64,000 nt of DNA from Psychrobacter cibarius (GCF_016107535.1 NZ_JABASQ010000005.1:62001-126000), one strand, 5' to 3'. Positions 18,202-32,620 are shown, numbered from the stretch's first letter. The notes: generated by a model from the sequence alone, not told the origin. Numbers and translations are program-made.

Positions 18202-19890
18202 TTATTTATCTTCAAAACCACGCTCGCTTTTTTCTTGCGTCAGTTCATCAGCAGCCAAAATTTGTGTCAGTGGTTTGATAGGCCACGTCATGACAAATCG
18301 TGCACCGCCAAGCTCTCGGCTCTCATCGACTTTCATACTGCCATTAAACCAAAAGGCAATGCGCGATACGATAGACAAGCCTAAACCATAGCCGCCTGAG
18401 GCACGCGTGCGACTGTCATCTAAGCGTGAAAATGGAATAAAGACCTTTTCGCGATCTGCTTCTGGAATACCATGACCATCGTCCTCAACACTAACAAAAG
18501 CATTGCCCTTTCTGACGCCAGCACTAATGATAATTGTGGTCTCTGCATAACGTAAGGCATTGCCCGCCAAATTTTGAATCACGCGGTGTAAATAACGCCT
18601 ATCTGCGACAGCGGTTACTTTAGCATTCGGCAGCTTGGTCACTATTTTGATAGGCTTACCCAAGGCATTGGTTTCACGCTCAATCTGCTCCAATAACTCT
18701 CTAAGATTGACTGGTTCTAAATCTAGCTTTGGTGAGCCTTCTTCGAGCTTAGCATAAGTCAAAATCTCATCAATCAAGCCATTAAGCGCTTCGATATCTT
18801 CATCAATAAAATCACGCTGCATAAAACGTGAGTCTTCGTCATCCGTATCAGCCAGCATATCAACGGCAAAACGGATACGAGCCACCGGTGTACGAAGCTC
18901 ATGTGATACCGCTCGCGTTAATTCTCGCTGCGACTCAATAAGGCGCTTGATATGCGAGGTCATGGCATTAAAAGTCGCGGCTAAACGGGCAATTTCATCC
19001 TGCCCAATGACTTGAACTTGACTTTCAAGATTACCTTTACTCACCTCATTGACACCAACCTGAATCAACTGCAATTTACGCTCAAGTGGAAAAATCAACG
19101 CATACACGCCTAAGCTGATTAAAAACATGCTGATAAGAATCATACTAATAATCAGATTAAGTGGGAACCAATTGAATAATGGCACCGGACCAATCAATAT
19201 CGCCATGTCATTGATTTCAGAAGGCACCACTACTCTAATAGCCGAATTACTTTTACTGCTATTGGTATCTTGTAAGGAAATAACCACTTCATCTCGGCGT
19301 AATCGTGCAAGCTGATCGGTATCTAAATCTAGTGTATTGACGGCTTTAAACTCTAAAGGAAAGGAAAACTTTTTTTCCAGTTCAGCCAAACGTGCACGCT
19401 TGTCAGATAACGTCACATAGTAAGACAAATCATCCAATAAAAACACAGCGATTGCCCGTACTTGCTGCTCAGTCACTTGCGATATCCTGGCGGTCAAAAC
19501 ACTTTGATTGTCTGGTAGACGATAATACACATCGGCATAGACAGGTTGTTCGGTATAACGAACGACCGTATTGCCATTTTCAAAACGCCGCAGTTCACTG
19601 GCATTAAAGTCTACTTCATCAATAGGCAAAACTTTGAATTCTGAGCCAAATAAACTACTGGCATCAGACAACCAATATTCACGCTGTTCTTCACTTTCCT
19701 GATGAGCGATACCTTCACTCACCAGATGAAAAGCCCCTGTTGCCATGTTTTCACGGTAGGATTGGACGCGCTCTTTGTTGATGGTATCCATCAACAGTTG
19801 AGCAAATAATGCCACACACAAACAGACTATGAGTAGCCCAGCATAAATACGAACAAAGATACTGTGTTTTAAAGAAGAGACTAATGACAT
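18202..19890 (-). CDS. bfmS: Sensor histidine kinase BfmS
   Basis: The protein has about 562 residues. TM1 is near residues 12-32, a periplasmic domain follows to about 240, and TM2 is near 243-267. Then come HAMP, HisKA with H330 (RAVSHELRTPVARIRF) and HATPase (N box NLAGNALRYAE, DDGHGI, GYGLGLSIV). Pairing with a near-identical BfmR makes this the BfmS sensor, which in Acinetobacter controls envelope stress, capsule and biofilm genes. I start at the ATG at 19890 rather than a TTG five codons upstream. A terminator lies between bfmR and bfmS, so bfmS may depend on readthrough or its own promoter. Confidence 0.88.
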   Translation of the reverse strand: MSLVSSLKHSIFVRIYAGLLIVCLCVALFAQLLMDTINKERVQSYRENMATGAFHLVSEGIAHQESEEQREYWLSDASSLFGSEFKVLPIDEVDFNASELRRFENGNTVVRYTEQPVYADVYYRLPDNQSVLTARISQVTEQQVRAIAVFLLDDLSYYVTLSDKRARLAELEKKFSFPLEFKAVNTLDLDTDQLARLRRDEVVISLQDTNSSKSNSAIRVVVPSEINDMAILIGPVPLFNWFPLNLIISMILISMFLISLGVYALIFPLERKLQLIQVGVNEVSKGNLESQVQVIGQDEIARLAATFNAMTSHIKRLIESQRELTRAVSHELRTPVARIRFAVDMLADTDDEDSRFMQRDFIDEDIEALNGLIDEILTYAKLEEGSPKLDLEPVNLRELLEQIERETNALGKPIKIVTKLPNAKVTAVADRRYLHRVIQNLAGNALRYAETTIIISAGVRKGNAFVSVEDDGHGIPEADREKVFIPFSRLDDSRTRASGGYGLGLSIVSRIAFWFNGSMKVDESRELGGARFVMTWPIKPLTQILAADELTQEKSERGFEDK

Positions 19891-20204
19891 ACGTGCCGTA
19901 ACCAACTTAATGAATAAAAACTGCCGACATCATTCAGCAAACAAGCGCTGCGTGATAAATGATATCAAACACTGTTGAATAAAAAACCATTCTGGCTGCT
20001 GTATTTTAATTTATAACTGAGCATCACCTAAAATCCATTTACCTCATGTACATTTAGGCAGCACCCACAATAATTGCTTAATTAAACCACATAACGCTGT
20101 ATTTAAGTTCAAAAATTAAAATTTAGCCACAAAAAAACCAGCCTAGTTGCTGGTTTCTTTGGTCATGCTAATGAGCAATAAGCCGTTGCCGGAGCAAAAT
20201 TGAC
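19891..20204. other. bfmR-bfmS spacer
   Basis: About 314 bp separates the bfmR stop from the bfmS start. It contains the hairpin terminator at 20135-20156 and is otherwise AT-rich. The remaining 240 bp could hold a separate bfmS promoter; I cannot point to one with confidence. Confidence 0.4.
20135..20156 (-). terminator. Terminator directly after bfmR
   Basis: An 8-bp perfect stem AAACCAGC / GCTGGTTT with a 6-nt loop is followed on the minus strand by a run of seven U. It lies about 50 bases after the bfmR stop codon, between bfmR and bfmS. Confidence 0.8.
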
Positions 20205-20921
20205 TTAGTTGCCTTCTTTAACGAACAAATACCCTTTACTACGAACAGTTTTGATACGTTTTGGATTTTCTGGATCATCACCGATTTTTGGACGAATGCG
20301 TGAGATACGAACGTCAATTGAGCGATCTTGACCGTCATATTCAATACCACGTAGACGCTCAAAGATATCTTCACGCGAAAGAATTCGACCCGCATTAGAA
20401 GCAAGCAACCATAATAAGTCATATTCAGCGCTGGTGAAATCAACCAATTCATCACCTAAATTCACTGAACGACCGCCATTGTCGATGACCAGTTCACCAA
20501 ATTCTAGGCGCTGTGGTACATCTTCTGATGGGGCATTTTCTGAGCGACGTAATAACGCACGAATACGTGCTAGCAAGACACGTGGCTGAGCAGGCTTAGC
20601 GACATAATCATCCGCACCCATCTCAAGACCCAGTACCTGATCCATATCTTCAGTACGCGCAGTCAGCATCAAAATAGGATTCTGATAGTGCGGGCGTACT
20701 TCACGACATACCGTCAGTCCATCGCTACCAGGAAGCATGACATCAAGTACGACCAAATCTGGTTGTTCACTGACGATGCGACGAATAGCACGATTGCCAT
20801 CGGTTTCGATAGCGACTTCTAAACCATTTTTGACCAAGTAATCTTGAGTCAACATGGCCAGACGCTCATCATCCTCAACAATCAAAATTCGGGGGGTGTT
20901 GTCTTCTTCATTCGTTGTCAT
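20205..20921 (-). CDS. bfmR: Response regulator BfmR (OmpR family)
   Basis: The 238-residue protein has a receiver domain with acidic pocket E16-D17-D18, phospho-acceptor D60 (LVVLDVMLPG) and a lysine in KPAQPR. The C-terminal winged helix includes DFTSAEYDLLWLLASNAGR and DRSIDVRISRIRPKIGDD. The sequence is very close to Acinetobacter BfmR as I recall it, including GNRAIRRI and GLTVCREVRPHYQNP. BfmR activates envelope, capsule and pilus genes and is a stress-tolerance regulator. It is first in the bfmR-bfmS pair and is separated from bfmS by a terminator. Confidence 0.92.
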   Translation of the reverse strand: MTTNEEDNTPRILIVEDDERLAMLTQDYLVKNGLEVAIETDGNRAIRRIVSEQPDLVVLDVMLPGSDGLTVCREVRPHYQNPILMLTARTEDMDQVLGLEMGADDYVAKPAQPRVLLARIRALLRRSENAPSEDVPQRLEFGELVIDNGGRSVNLGDELVDFTSAEYDLLWLLASNAGRILSREDIFERLRGIEYDGQDRSIDVRISRIRPKIGDDPENPKRIKTVRSKGYLFVKEGN

Positions 20922-21562
20922 TGTTATATCCTCTAATACATCTCATTTAAAAGCAGTAAAAGTAAGAGCGGTAAAATTAATAGCACCATTAAGTGGCACA
21001 ATTGATGTTGGTATAGCTGTTACAAACTTGGTAGCACAGTATACTATTAAACATACAGCTTCCTATACTATAGCTTATAGTCGTTAACAAAACCTATAAA
21101 CTACACCCATTAAAACTTTAGTTTACGTCCAAAAATTATGAGCTTTATACAAATAATAGCAAGTGAAATGTTTTTTTACGACCCTTTCCTCACCTGAATT
21201 TCTATAAGTAGCCAATCTTAATGTAGCGCACAGCGATAGAATACTTGATTGATACCGACACTTGTATTCCTGTTACGTCTAATATAGCGACATATCACCT
21301 TTGCTGCCAGTGACTTTTTCATCTATTATCCCAGTATTGCCTATTATCATTCGATACATAAGTAGTAAATGCATAGTTAGTTAACATTCATATTTAAAAA
21401 ACTGGCTGTCGAGATCGAAATTGCATCATAAATAGTGTATTTATCCTCGATCAACAAGCATAGAATATTAAATAATAAACATAAAAAAACAGCCCATGAT
21501 GGACTGTTTTTTTATATCTGTGGTAAGAGTCAAAAGGAAACTCTAAAATTTTCCACAAAAAA
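20922..21562. other. Intergenic region between bfmR and atpC
   Basis: About 640 bp holds the bfmR promoter at one side and the atp operon terminator at the other (21483-21513). The centre is AT-rich, with short near-repeats such as AGCAGTAAAAGTAAGAGCGG. No convincing gene is seen. Confidence 0.4.
21483..21513 (-). terminator. Terminator of the atp operon
   Basis: The hairpin AACAGCCC atgat GGACTGTT has one mismatch and seven-base A and T runs on its two sides. It follows atpC by about 50 bases on the minus strand. Confidence 0.85.
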
Positions 21563-21979
21563 TTAAGCGCGGTTTTTGTACTTACGGATAGTCTGTAGCT
21601 GTGCCACAGACTCTGCTAATGATGCTAAAGCTGCATTAGTTTGTACAGTATCCGATTGATTAACCAGCATCTGCTCAGCCTTTTTACGTGCTTCGACAAT
21701 TTTGCTTTCATCAAGGTTATGTGCACGCATCGCTGTATCAGCCAATACGGTAACCATCTTCGGCTGTACTTCTAAAACACCGCCTGATACATAAATCACT
21801 TCTTCTTCACCGTTTGGTGTTTGCACTCGCATCGCACCCGGTTTTAACAAAGTAATAAGCGGTGTGTGACCTGGCAATACACCAATCTCGCCTTCGGTAC
21901 CAGTAGCTATTAACATGCTAATTTCGCCTGAATACAACTCTTCACGAGCACTTACGACGCGACATTGTAACGTTGCCAT
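21563..21979 (-). CDS. atpC: F1 ATP synthase epsilon subunit
   Basis: Epsilon belongs to the F1 rotor stalk and inhibits ATP hydrolysis. The 138-residue protein has the N-terminal beta sandwich (LQCRVVSAREELYSGE, GEIGVLPGHTPLITLLKPG) and a C-terminal two-helix hairpin. I start at the ATG at 21979 with AAGGAG at ideal spacing; the open frame runs upstream but has no better site. It is the last gene of the operon. Confidence 0.96.
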   Translation of the reverse strand: MATLQCRVVSAREELYSGEISMLIATGTEGEIGVLPGHTPLITLLKPGAMRVQTPNGEEEVIYVSGGVLEVQPKMVTVLADTAMRAHNLDESKIVEARKKAEQMLVNQSDTVQTNAALASLAESVAQLQTIRKYKNRA

Positions 21980-22083
21980 ACTTAACTCCTTACGATCAAA
22001 ACACAATCAAAACTGCGAGGCGTTACTAACTGGCAAATAGACTTTTTATGGTTTATCTGCCCTTTAGCAAATGCTAACACAAC

Positions 22084-24449
<2,366 letters not shown>

Positions 24450-24675
24450 AATGATTCCAATATAAGAGGGTTAAAAAGCATTGGCGCATGCGACAATTAT
24501 TTAGTATATAACATCAATCTAACAGATTAATGTTATATATTTTGTGCATGACGCGATCTAATACCGTCAATGGTTAGAACAGTGGCGCTACTGTCTTAAT
24601 AAAAAAATACAAGACAATGCGCCACTTTATTAGCCATCAAAGACAGCCATAACCAATTCGGCTTAACCCGTTAAA

Positions 24676-26220
24676 TTAATAACTGTGATTTTGTTTAAAG
24701 GTCTCTAAAGATGACTTCAAACGACCTGCGATATCATCATTATAATTCGCAGTATCATCAATCTCACGCATCAATTCACTTTGCTCATCATGCATATAGC
24801 GTAAGTAAGCTTCTTCAAAAGAACCGATTTTTTCGACAGGAACGTCCGCTAAAAAGCCTTCATTCGATGCATAGATAACTGCAGCTTGCTCAGAGATTGA
24901 CATTGGCTGATACTGCTTCTGCTTCATCAATTCAGTCACACGCTCACCATGATCAAGCTGTTCGCGAGTCGCGTCATCAAGATCTGATGCAAACTGAGCA
25001 AAGGCAGCCAATTCACGATACTGAGCCAGTGCAGTACGGATACCACCAGATAGCTTCTTGATGATCTTAGTCTGAGCTGCCCCGCCCACACGAGATACCG
25101 AGATACCAGCATTAACTGCTGGACGGATACCTGAGTTGAATAGGCTTGATTCTAAGAAAATCTGACCATCGGTGATTGAAATCACGTTAGTCGGTACGAA
25201 TGCAGATACGTCACCAGCTTGGGTTTCAATAATTGGCAGTGCGGTTAAAGAACCGGTTTTACCAACTACTTCACCGTTAGTGAACTTTTCTACGTACGCC
25301 GCGTTTACGCGTGATGCACGCTCAAGTAAACGTGAATGTAAATAGAAGACATCACCAGGATACGCTTCACGACCTGGCGGACGACGTAGCAATAGTGAAA
25401 TTTGACGATAAGCAACGGCTTGTTTTGATAAGTCATCAAATACAATCAGTGCGTCTTCACCGCGGTCACGGAAGTATTCGCCCATCGTACAACCTGAATA
25501 CGGTGCGATATACTGTAGTGCTGCTGGTTCTGACGCTGAAGCGACGACGACAGTCGTATATTCAAGGGCACCAGTTTGCTCAAGCTTGCGTACGACGTTT
25601 GCAATGGTAGAACGTTTCTGACCGATTGCGACGTATACACACTTGATACCAGATGATTTCTGCGCGATGATCGCATCGATAGCCATCGCGGTTTTACCCG
25701 TCTGACGGTCACCAATGATAAGCTCACGCTGACCACGACCAATTGGAATCATAGTATCAACGGCTTTATAACCCGTCATTACTGGTTGATCTACTGACTG
25801 ACGATCAATAACGCCTGGGGCGATTTTTTCGACTTTGTCAGTCATTTTGGCATCGATAGGACCTTTGCCATCAATAGGATTTCCCAAGGCGTCAACAACA
25901 CGGCCTAGCAGCTCAGGACCTACTGGTACTTCAAGAATACGACCAGTACAATAGGCTTTTTGACCTTCTTGCAGCTTTAGGTAATCACCAAGTACTACCG
26001 CGCCGACAGAATCACGCTCTAAGTTAAGCGCCATTCCATAGATTTCGCCTTCAAACTCAATCATTTCGCCGTACATGGCATCTTCAAGACCATGAATCTG
26101 CACGATACCGTCAGATACTTTGACAATCGTGCCTTCATTCTTTGCAGTTGCACCCGCATCAAGGTCTTGAATACGCTGCTTAATCAGGTTACTGATTTCC
26201 GCTGGATTCAATTGTTGCAT
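24676..26220 (-). CDS. atpA: F1 ATP synthase alpha subunit
   Basis: The non-catalytic nucleotide-binding subunit has 514 residues. The P-loop GDRQTGKT is at 170-177, with QKRSTIANV and the C-terminal SNEGFLADV. The N-terminal [14 protein letters not shown] helix that contacts delta is present. AAGGAAAC precedes the start. It lies 93 bp after atpH. Confidence 0.99.
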   Translation of the reverse strand: MQQLNPAEISNLIKQRIQDLDAGATAKNEGTIVKVSDGIVQIHGLEDAMYGEMIEFEGEIYGMALNLERDSVGAVVLGDYLKLQEGQKAYCTGRILEVPVGPELLGRVVDALGNPIDGKGPIDAKMTDKVEKIAPGVIDRQSVDQPVMTGYKAVDTMIPIGRGQRELIIGDRQTGKTAMAIDAIIAQKSSGIKCVYVAIGQKRSTIANVVRKLEQTGALEYTTVVVASASEPAALQYIAPYSGCTMGEYFRDRGEDALIVFDDLSKQAVAYRQISLLLRRPPGREAYPGDVFYLHSRLLERASRVNAAYVEKFTNGEVVGKTGSLTALPIIETQAGDVSAFVPTNVISITDGQIFLESSLFNSGIRPAVNAGISVSRVGGAAQTKIIKKLSGGIRTALAQYRELAAFAQFASDLDDATREQLDHGERVTELMKQKQYQPMSISEQAAVIYASNEGFLADVPVEKIGSFEEAYLRYMHDEQSELMREIDDTANYNDDIAGRLKSSLETFKQNHSY

Positions 26221-26313
26221 TGCCTTGTTTCCTTTAATTTATGATAACCCGCCCACTGACTTAAATGCTCTTACTTTCACGCAGATCATAGATGACTGCG
26301 CTGGTAAATGGCA

Positions 26314-26937
26314 TTAGGCCGTTAGCTGTGTTTTTAACTGTTGTAACTTGCCGCGCATCGAATCATCAGTGATTTTATCACCGACTTTGATGGTAGCGCC
26401 TGCCAATAGACTTGGATCGACCGACTCATGAATCACCACACTAGCATTTAATGATGCAGCAAGGCGCGTTTGAAGCATTTCACGCTGAGCGTCAGTCAAT
26501 GGATAGGCAGAGGTCACGTAAGCATCAAGCTGCTTTAAGCTTATTGCCTTGTGGCGGCGATAATGCTCATAAACTTCAGGAAGCAGCGCCAGACGCTCTT
26601 GCTGCGCCAACTGCTTAATAAAATTATTGAGCGCTGGTGACACTTTAGGATAGCTAATACTATTACCATAACGAGAGCCTTTGCTCTCGCCTAGTAGCTG
26701 TTTAAAAGCAGAGTCGCTATCACCAGCCACTTGTGAGTCATAAAGATCAACCAAAGCAGCTGACTTATGCTCAGCCGTAACGGCTGGATTTTCTAGCCAT
26801 GTACGGAACGCTTTGTCATTGACAATTGCACTGGCGACAAACAAGAAATTTTCCCACTCGTTTACGGCCCCGTTTTCGTTGGCATAGTCAAACGCGGCTT
26901 TAGCGTAGGGTCGTGCTAAGGTTGATAAGTCAGCCAT
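26314..26937 (-). CDS. atpH: F1 ATP synthase delta subunit with an internal insertion
   Basis: Delta joins the F1 head to the peripheral stalk. The family start [15 protein letters not shown] and the end [19 protein letters not shown] are clear. At 207 residues it is about 30 longer than E. coli delta. The extra length maps to about residues 72-99, a polar Ser/Gly-rich stretch ([14 protein letters not shown] then [10 protein letters not shown]) between the two domains. The frame is intact through it. It lies between atpF (13 bp upstream) and atpA. Confidence 0.96.
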   Translation of the reverse strand: MADLSTLARPYAKAAFDYANENGAVNEWENFLFVASAIVNDKAFRTWLENPAVTAEHKSAALVDLYDSQVAGDSDSAFKQLLGESKGSRYGNSISYPKVSPALNNFIKQLAQQERLALLPEVYEHYRRHKAISLKQLDAYVTSAYPLTDAQREMLQTRLAASLNASVVIHESVDPSLLAGATIKVGDKITDDSMRGKLQQLKTQLTA

Positions 26938-26950
26938 TATATCCTCACAG

Positions 26951-27421
26951 TTACAGCTTTGCCGCCAGTTGGTCTAACATACTGGCATGTTTTTGCACAT
27001 CGACTTTGTCTTGCAAAATCTTTTCTGCACCAAGTACAGCCAGTTCAGCAACTTGGGCACGTAATGATTCACGCGCTTGATTGATTTCTTGGTCGATAGA
27101 CGCTTGCGCTTGTTGACGAATGCGCTCGCCTTCCACTTGGGCCTGCATTTTTGCATCTTCGACAAGCTGGTTGGCACTCTTGTTCGCTTGCTCGATTAAA
27201 GCAGCAGCTTTGGTCTTTGCAAGATCAAGCTCCTGCTGGACGTCTTGCTCAGCGGTCGCCAGATCTGCTTTTGCTTTTTCTGCGGCATTCAGGCCTTCAG
27301 CAATTTTACGCTGACGCTCATTGATGGCACCAATAAGTGGTGGCCACACGAATTTCATGCAGAACATCACAAAGATTGCAAAAGCAATGGCTTGACCGAT
27401 GAGGGTAGAATTGATATTCAC
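26951..27421 (-). CDS. atpF: Fo ATP synthase subunit b
   Basis: Subunit b forms the peripheral stalk. The 156-residue protein has one N-terminal membrane helix (about 5-25, [21 protein letters not shown]) followed by a long charged Ala/Glu/Gln-rich helix that dimerises. The start codon is GTG, with GAGGTG at good spacing; no better ATG lies near. It is placed between atpE and atpH. Confidence 0.97.
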   Translation of the reverse strand: MNINSTLIGQAIAFAIFVMFCMKFVWPPLIGAINERQRKIAEGLNAAEKAKADLATAEQDVQQELDLAKTKAAALIEQANKSANQLVEDAKMQAQVEGERIRQQAQASIDQEINQARESLRAQVAELAVLGAEKILQDKVDVQKHASMLDQLAAKL

Positions 27422-27538
27422 GTGATCACCTCTTTGTTAATGAAAAATCAGTTTCATTGATCATATTTGATAGCCAAACTTTGGCTATGGTTGAGATACA
27501 AACTTTGACTACCAAACATTTACAACTGAGCTTTCTGA

Positions 27539-27805
<267 letters not shown>

Positions 27806-27820
27806 CTATTGAATGTCTAA

Positions 27821-29371
<1,551 letters not shown>

Positions 29372-29770
29372 CTAGCGTATATGCCACAACATCCAACTGT
29401 GACTAATTTGCATTACCATAAAACCGATAAACAGCGCAGGCGCAGATAGGGGTTGTACGGTAATAAAAATTAGTGCGAAACCAAACACAGTCAATAGCCA
29501 TTTGGCCATTTGACCTCGATATAGCTGGCTAACAATATGTTGGCGCGCGCGATATCCAGTGTACCAAAAGATAAAAAAAGCAAATACAGCTTGGGTAGCA
29601 AAGCTGAGTAGCGCACCAATAGCGGCGCTTTTTGCAACAGTAAGCTCACTATGTAGCCAACTGGTATCTAAAGCCCAAGCAATAATAATAAGGACAAATA
29701 ATATCCACGCTTGGCGTTTGATATAGATGCCAATTTTATCTTTTTGTGTGCGTTTGGCAGGCTTGGTCAT
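29372..29770 (-). CDS. atpI: ATP synthase protein I
   Basis: AtpI is a small membrane protein thought to help assemble the c ring. The 132-residue protein has a basic start and four hydrophobic helices, with the ATP-synt_I pattern of LSFATQAVFAFFIFWYTGYRARQ followed by SQLYRGQMAKWLLT. The YRG..(K/R) motif is typical. It precedes the atp genes on the same strand. Its ATG overlaps by four bases the stop of an upstream 78-codon frame that I do not consider well supported. Confidence 0.85.
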   Translation of the reverse strand: MTKPAKRTQKDKIGIYIKRQAWILFVLIIIAWALDTSWLHSELTVAKSAAIGALLSFATQAVFAFFIFWYTGYRARQHIVSQLYRGQMAKWLLTVFGFALIFITVQPLSAPALFIGFMVMQISHSWMLWHIR

Positions 29771-30061
29771 CGGTAATGCAATCCTATAGCCTTACAGCAT
29801 TGGGATAAGGTGGCAATATAACATCGTCGCGACACTTTTATCCGTGAACGGCTCACTCTACAGGTGTTACCTTTTAACCAAAATAAAACGCCACTTATTA
29901 TAAGGGGCATACCACCGTTAAGCAAGAAAAATATACCTTTTATCAGTGACCTAGCTGAATCACTCATAGACATCATAGTTACTGACCAATGGATAACACC
30001 CAAAGTATGACTACATAATGGCTTCTCAAGCGTTGTAAGCCACTATGGTTAATCAGTTATC

Positions 30062-30952
30062 CTACGATATACATTGATAGATTTGCTGTGCCATCGTCTG
30101 CCAACCACTCACAAAGTCTTTACTATTGCTCATATCTTCAGGTTGCACAGTGGTTTTTACAGGCTGTAACTTAGCGAGTAGACCTTTGGCTGGTTGACTT
30201 GGGCTAACCAGACACATTTGCTTGGCTGGACGCTTCTCATTTAGCCAGCGTATTTGGCTTGCTCGTGGTGCTAGATGGTGATCAGTGCTTAAACTGCCAA
30301 CAAGCTTTAGGTTTGTGCTGGATTCGATGTATTGATAAGCATCATGATAGGCCCAATAAGGCTGGGTTTGCTGCTTGCCTTTAGCTTGTTTTACGAAAGA
30401 TGCCACTCCCCTATCCATTCGCTGAGCAAATTTTTGTGCATTGGCGTGATAAAGTGCTTTATATTGCGGATTAGCATGACTGTGGATGACAGCAAGGGCA
30501 CGAGTCATGGCTTTGGCATTTTCAGGATCTAACCATATATGTGGATCCAAGGTGCCAGCAATAGGCTTGCCTTGGACGTCACGTAGCGGATGACGATTAA
30601 AGGCATCAAATTCAAATAAGGCAATCGCATTGGGTGCGGTATTAAGGCTTGCCGCCAAGTTATTTTCTAGTGGCTCACCAAACCACACGACAAATTTACT
30701 GTCCTGAATGGCTTTAATATCGCCTGGGCTGATACTGCCATGATGACCTACCTCCCCGGCCTGCAATAACTGCTTGGCGGGCGGTGAACCTTCAGTCACT
30801 GCTTGACTCAATAAAAACAGTGGGTAGTTACTCACGCTGACTGTTGCCGCTTGTGCACTCACAGTAAAGAGGCCTAATGCAACTATGCCCGTAATGAGCC
30901 ATCGCTGTAGTATAATGGTTGAGCTTAAAAAATATTTGAAAACTGAGTTCAT
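30062..30952 (-). CDS. znuA: Zinc ABC transporter substrate-binding protein ZnuA
   Basis: ZnuA captures Zn2+ in the periplasm for ZnuBC. The protein has about 296 residues. The signal peptide contains LITGIVALGLFTVSAQA and is followed by ATVSVSNYPLFLLSQAV. Metal-site motifs are GEVGHHGSISPGD, DPHIWLDPENAK and TDHHLAPR. The His-rich loop found in many ZnuA proteins is missing. I start at the ATG at 30952; the frame opens 15 codons earlier without a ribosome site. It is divergent from zur across a palindromic Zur site. Confidence 0.92.
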   Translation of the reverse strand: MNSVFKYFLSSTIILQRWLITGIVALGLFTVSAQAATVSVSNYPLFLLSQAVTEGSPPAKQLLQAGEVGHHGSISPGDIKAIQDSKFVVWFGEPLENNLAASLNTAPNAIALFEFDAFNRHPLRDVQGKPIAGTLDPHIWLDPENAKAMTRALAVIHSHANPQYKALYHANAQKFAQRMDRGVASFVKQAKGKQQTQPYWAYHDAYQYIESSTNLKLVGSLSTDHHLAPRASQIRWLNEKRPAKQMCLVSPSQPAKGLLAKLQPVKTTVQPEDMSNSKDFVSGWQTMAQQIYQCIS

Positions 30953-31081
30953 AATAGATTCTTTAATGTATGAAAGATAAAATATAAGTGGAAACATTTA
31001 GACGTTATCGCCGTTGTATCTGAGTGATCATTAAGGTATCAATAAATAAGCCAAGATCACTTATCTGCTATTATTTTTAGT

Positions 31082-31098
31082 ATGTTATACTATAACAT
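31082..31098. promoter_or_regulatory. Zur-box palindrome between znuA and zur
   Basis: ATGTTATA-C-TATAACAT is a perfect 8-1-8 palindrome. It matches the gammaproteobacterial Zur consensus (core TGTTATANTATAACA). Its location, 130 bp before znuA and 50 bp before zur, allows repression of both transcripts when zinc is plentiful, including autoregulation of zur-znuCB. Confidence 0.9.
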
Positions 31099-31148
31099 TA
31101 TAAATTACTATAATAACAGTGCCATTTTATTTTGTAGGAGCTTGCACC

Positions 31149-31742
31149 ATGTCCACCAGTTTATCAGTCTGCGAACATTTACATGATGTGCAGGACTTTA
31201 CGCCGCATGACGTGACCGAGCGCCTAATGGCAGCAAAAGAACAATGTCGCCTGAACGGTGCACGCTTTACCCCATTGCGCCAGCAAATATATCAATTGGT
31301 ATTGGCAGCCAATAAACCCATCGGTGCATATGATTTGATCACGCAATTGCAGCAAATGCGCTTATCAGAGCCCAATAACAATGATGACAGCAGCGAAGCG
31401 CTTAGCTCGCAACAGCGCCCAACGAAAGCGGCATCTAAAGAAATTAGCTCTAAAAAACAAGCGCCAAAAAATGTCGCGCCACCCACTGTCTATCGCAGTC
31501 TGGAGTTTTTATTGAGTGAAGGCTTGATACATCAATTGACCTCTATCAATGCTTATGTGCCCTGCTGTCACCCACGCGCCCAGCATACCGCAGCATTTTT
31601 AATCTGTGGTCAATGTCAGCGTGTACAAGAATGTAGCAGTGTGCCCGTACAGGAAATGATGAGTTTTGCTGAGCAAGACGTTGGCTTTATTGTGGAACGC
31701 AGTGTGATTGAGCTGAGTGGTCGTTGCCAAGCGTGCCAGTAA
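31149..31742 (+). CDS. zur: Zinc uptake regulator Zur (Fur family)
   Basis: Zur represses zinc uptake when loaded with Zn2+. The 197-residue protein has a winged-helix N-terminal half (RFTPLRQQIYQLVLA, then PPTVYRSLEFLLSEGLIHQL) and a C-terminal metal-binding dimer domain with CGQC and a final CQAC forming the structural zinc site. A Ser/Asn/Lys-rich insertion of roughly 30 residues (about 75-110) sits inside the DNA-binding domain, before the TVYRSL helix. The start at 31149 is set by GGAG; the open frame begins ten codons earlier. It heads zur-znuC-znuB. Confidence 0.9.
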   Translation: MSTSLSVCEHLHDVQDFTPHDVTERLMAAKEQCRLNGARFTPLRQQIYQLVLAANKPIGAYDLITQLQQMRLSEPNNNDDSSEALSSQQRPTKAASKEISSKKQAPKNVAPPTVYRSLEFLLSEGLIHQLTSINAYVPCCHPRAQHTAAFLICGQCQRVQECSSVPVQEMMSFAEQDVGFIVERSVIELSGRCQACQ

Positions 31743-31822
31743 CACACCCTAACCACTGAAGCGTAAGTCTTTGTCATCCGTTTTTTATTTGTATTACTTA
31801 TTCACTTATTGGTTGTCATACT

Positions 31823-32620
31823 ATGAGCCTGTCTACCTCACCGTCTAATCAACCGAACTTTTCCGCTGTTGATGGCAACACCATTAACACTGCGAGTAAA
31901 CTGCTGAGCCTAAGCGATGTCAGCTACGACATTGGGCATCAACGCTTACTCTCACATATTGATATTGACATTGCGGTTAATGAAACAGTCAGTCTTATTG
32001 GACCTAATGGCGCTGGTAAGTCAACGTTGGTTAAACTTATTTTGGGATTGATTGAGCCAACTAAAGGGCACATTAACTCTCATCAAAAGTTACAGCTTGG
32101 CTATGTACCGCAGCGCTTTGCTGTACCGCCGATATTGCCATTACGAGTCTGCGATTTATTGGCACAAGCGGATAAAAGGCGCTTAACGTCTGAGCAGCGT
32201 CAATTTATCTTCGATAACTTGTCATTGACGCACTTATTATCGCGACAAATGCTGCACCTGTCGGGTGGTGAGACACAAAGAGTCTTGCTCGCGCGCGCAC
32301 TGTTAGACAAACCCAACTTATTGATTTTAGATGAGCCGATGCAAGGACTGGACCCTGATACTGAGGTTTGGCTCTATCAATTTATTGATGAGCTGCCGGA
32401 GTTTTTGCGTTGTGCCATGTTGGTGGTATCGCATGATCTGCATTGGGTCATGAAGGGCAGTCGACGCGTGATTTGTCTTAATAAGCACATTTGCTGTGAG
32501 GGACAACCAAGCGAGCTTGCCGTTAGTAGTGAGTTTCAAAAGCTATTTGGGCATCATTATGAGCAGCCTTATGTGCATCAACCACATGCCTGTGAGCATC
32601 ACGCCCCAAGCGAACTATAA
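31823..32620 (+). CDS. znuC: Zinc ABC transporter ATPase ZnuC
   Basis: The 265-residue ATPase has Walker A GPNGAGKST at 60-68, the signature LSGGE at 146-150 followed by TQR, Walker B LLILDEP at 167-172 and the switch histidine in VVSHDLHWV. HDLHWVM and the Cys/His-rich C-terminus (HHYEQPYVHQPHACEHHA) are typical of zinc importers. It lies 80 bp after zur. Confidence 0.95.
   Translation: MSLSTSPSNQPNFSAVDGNTINTASKLLSLSDVSYDIGHQRLLSHIDIDIAVNETVSLIGPNGAGKSTLVKLILGLIEPTKGHINSHQKLQLGYVPQRFAVPPILPLRVCDLLAQADKRRLTSEQRQFIFDNLSLTHLLSRQMLHLSGGETQRVLLARALLDKPNLLILDEPMQGLDPDTEVWLYQFIDELPEFLRCAMLVVSHDLHWVMKGSRRVICLNKHICCEGQPSELAVSSEFQKLFGHHYEQPYVHQPHACEHHAPSEL

Noticed and set aside
29767..30003. 78-codon minus-strand frame overlapping the atpI start by four bases (ATGA)
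   Set aside because: The overlap suggests coupling, but the protein is a single hydrophobic stretch with a Cys/Arg-rich tail, has no ribosome site I can see and no family resemblance.
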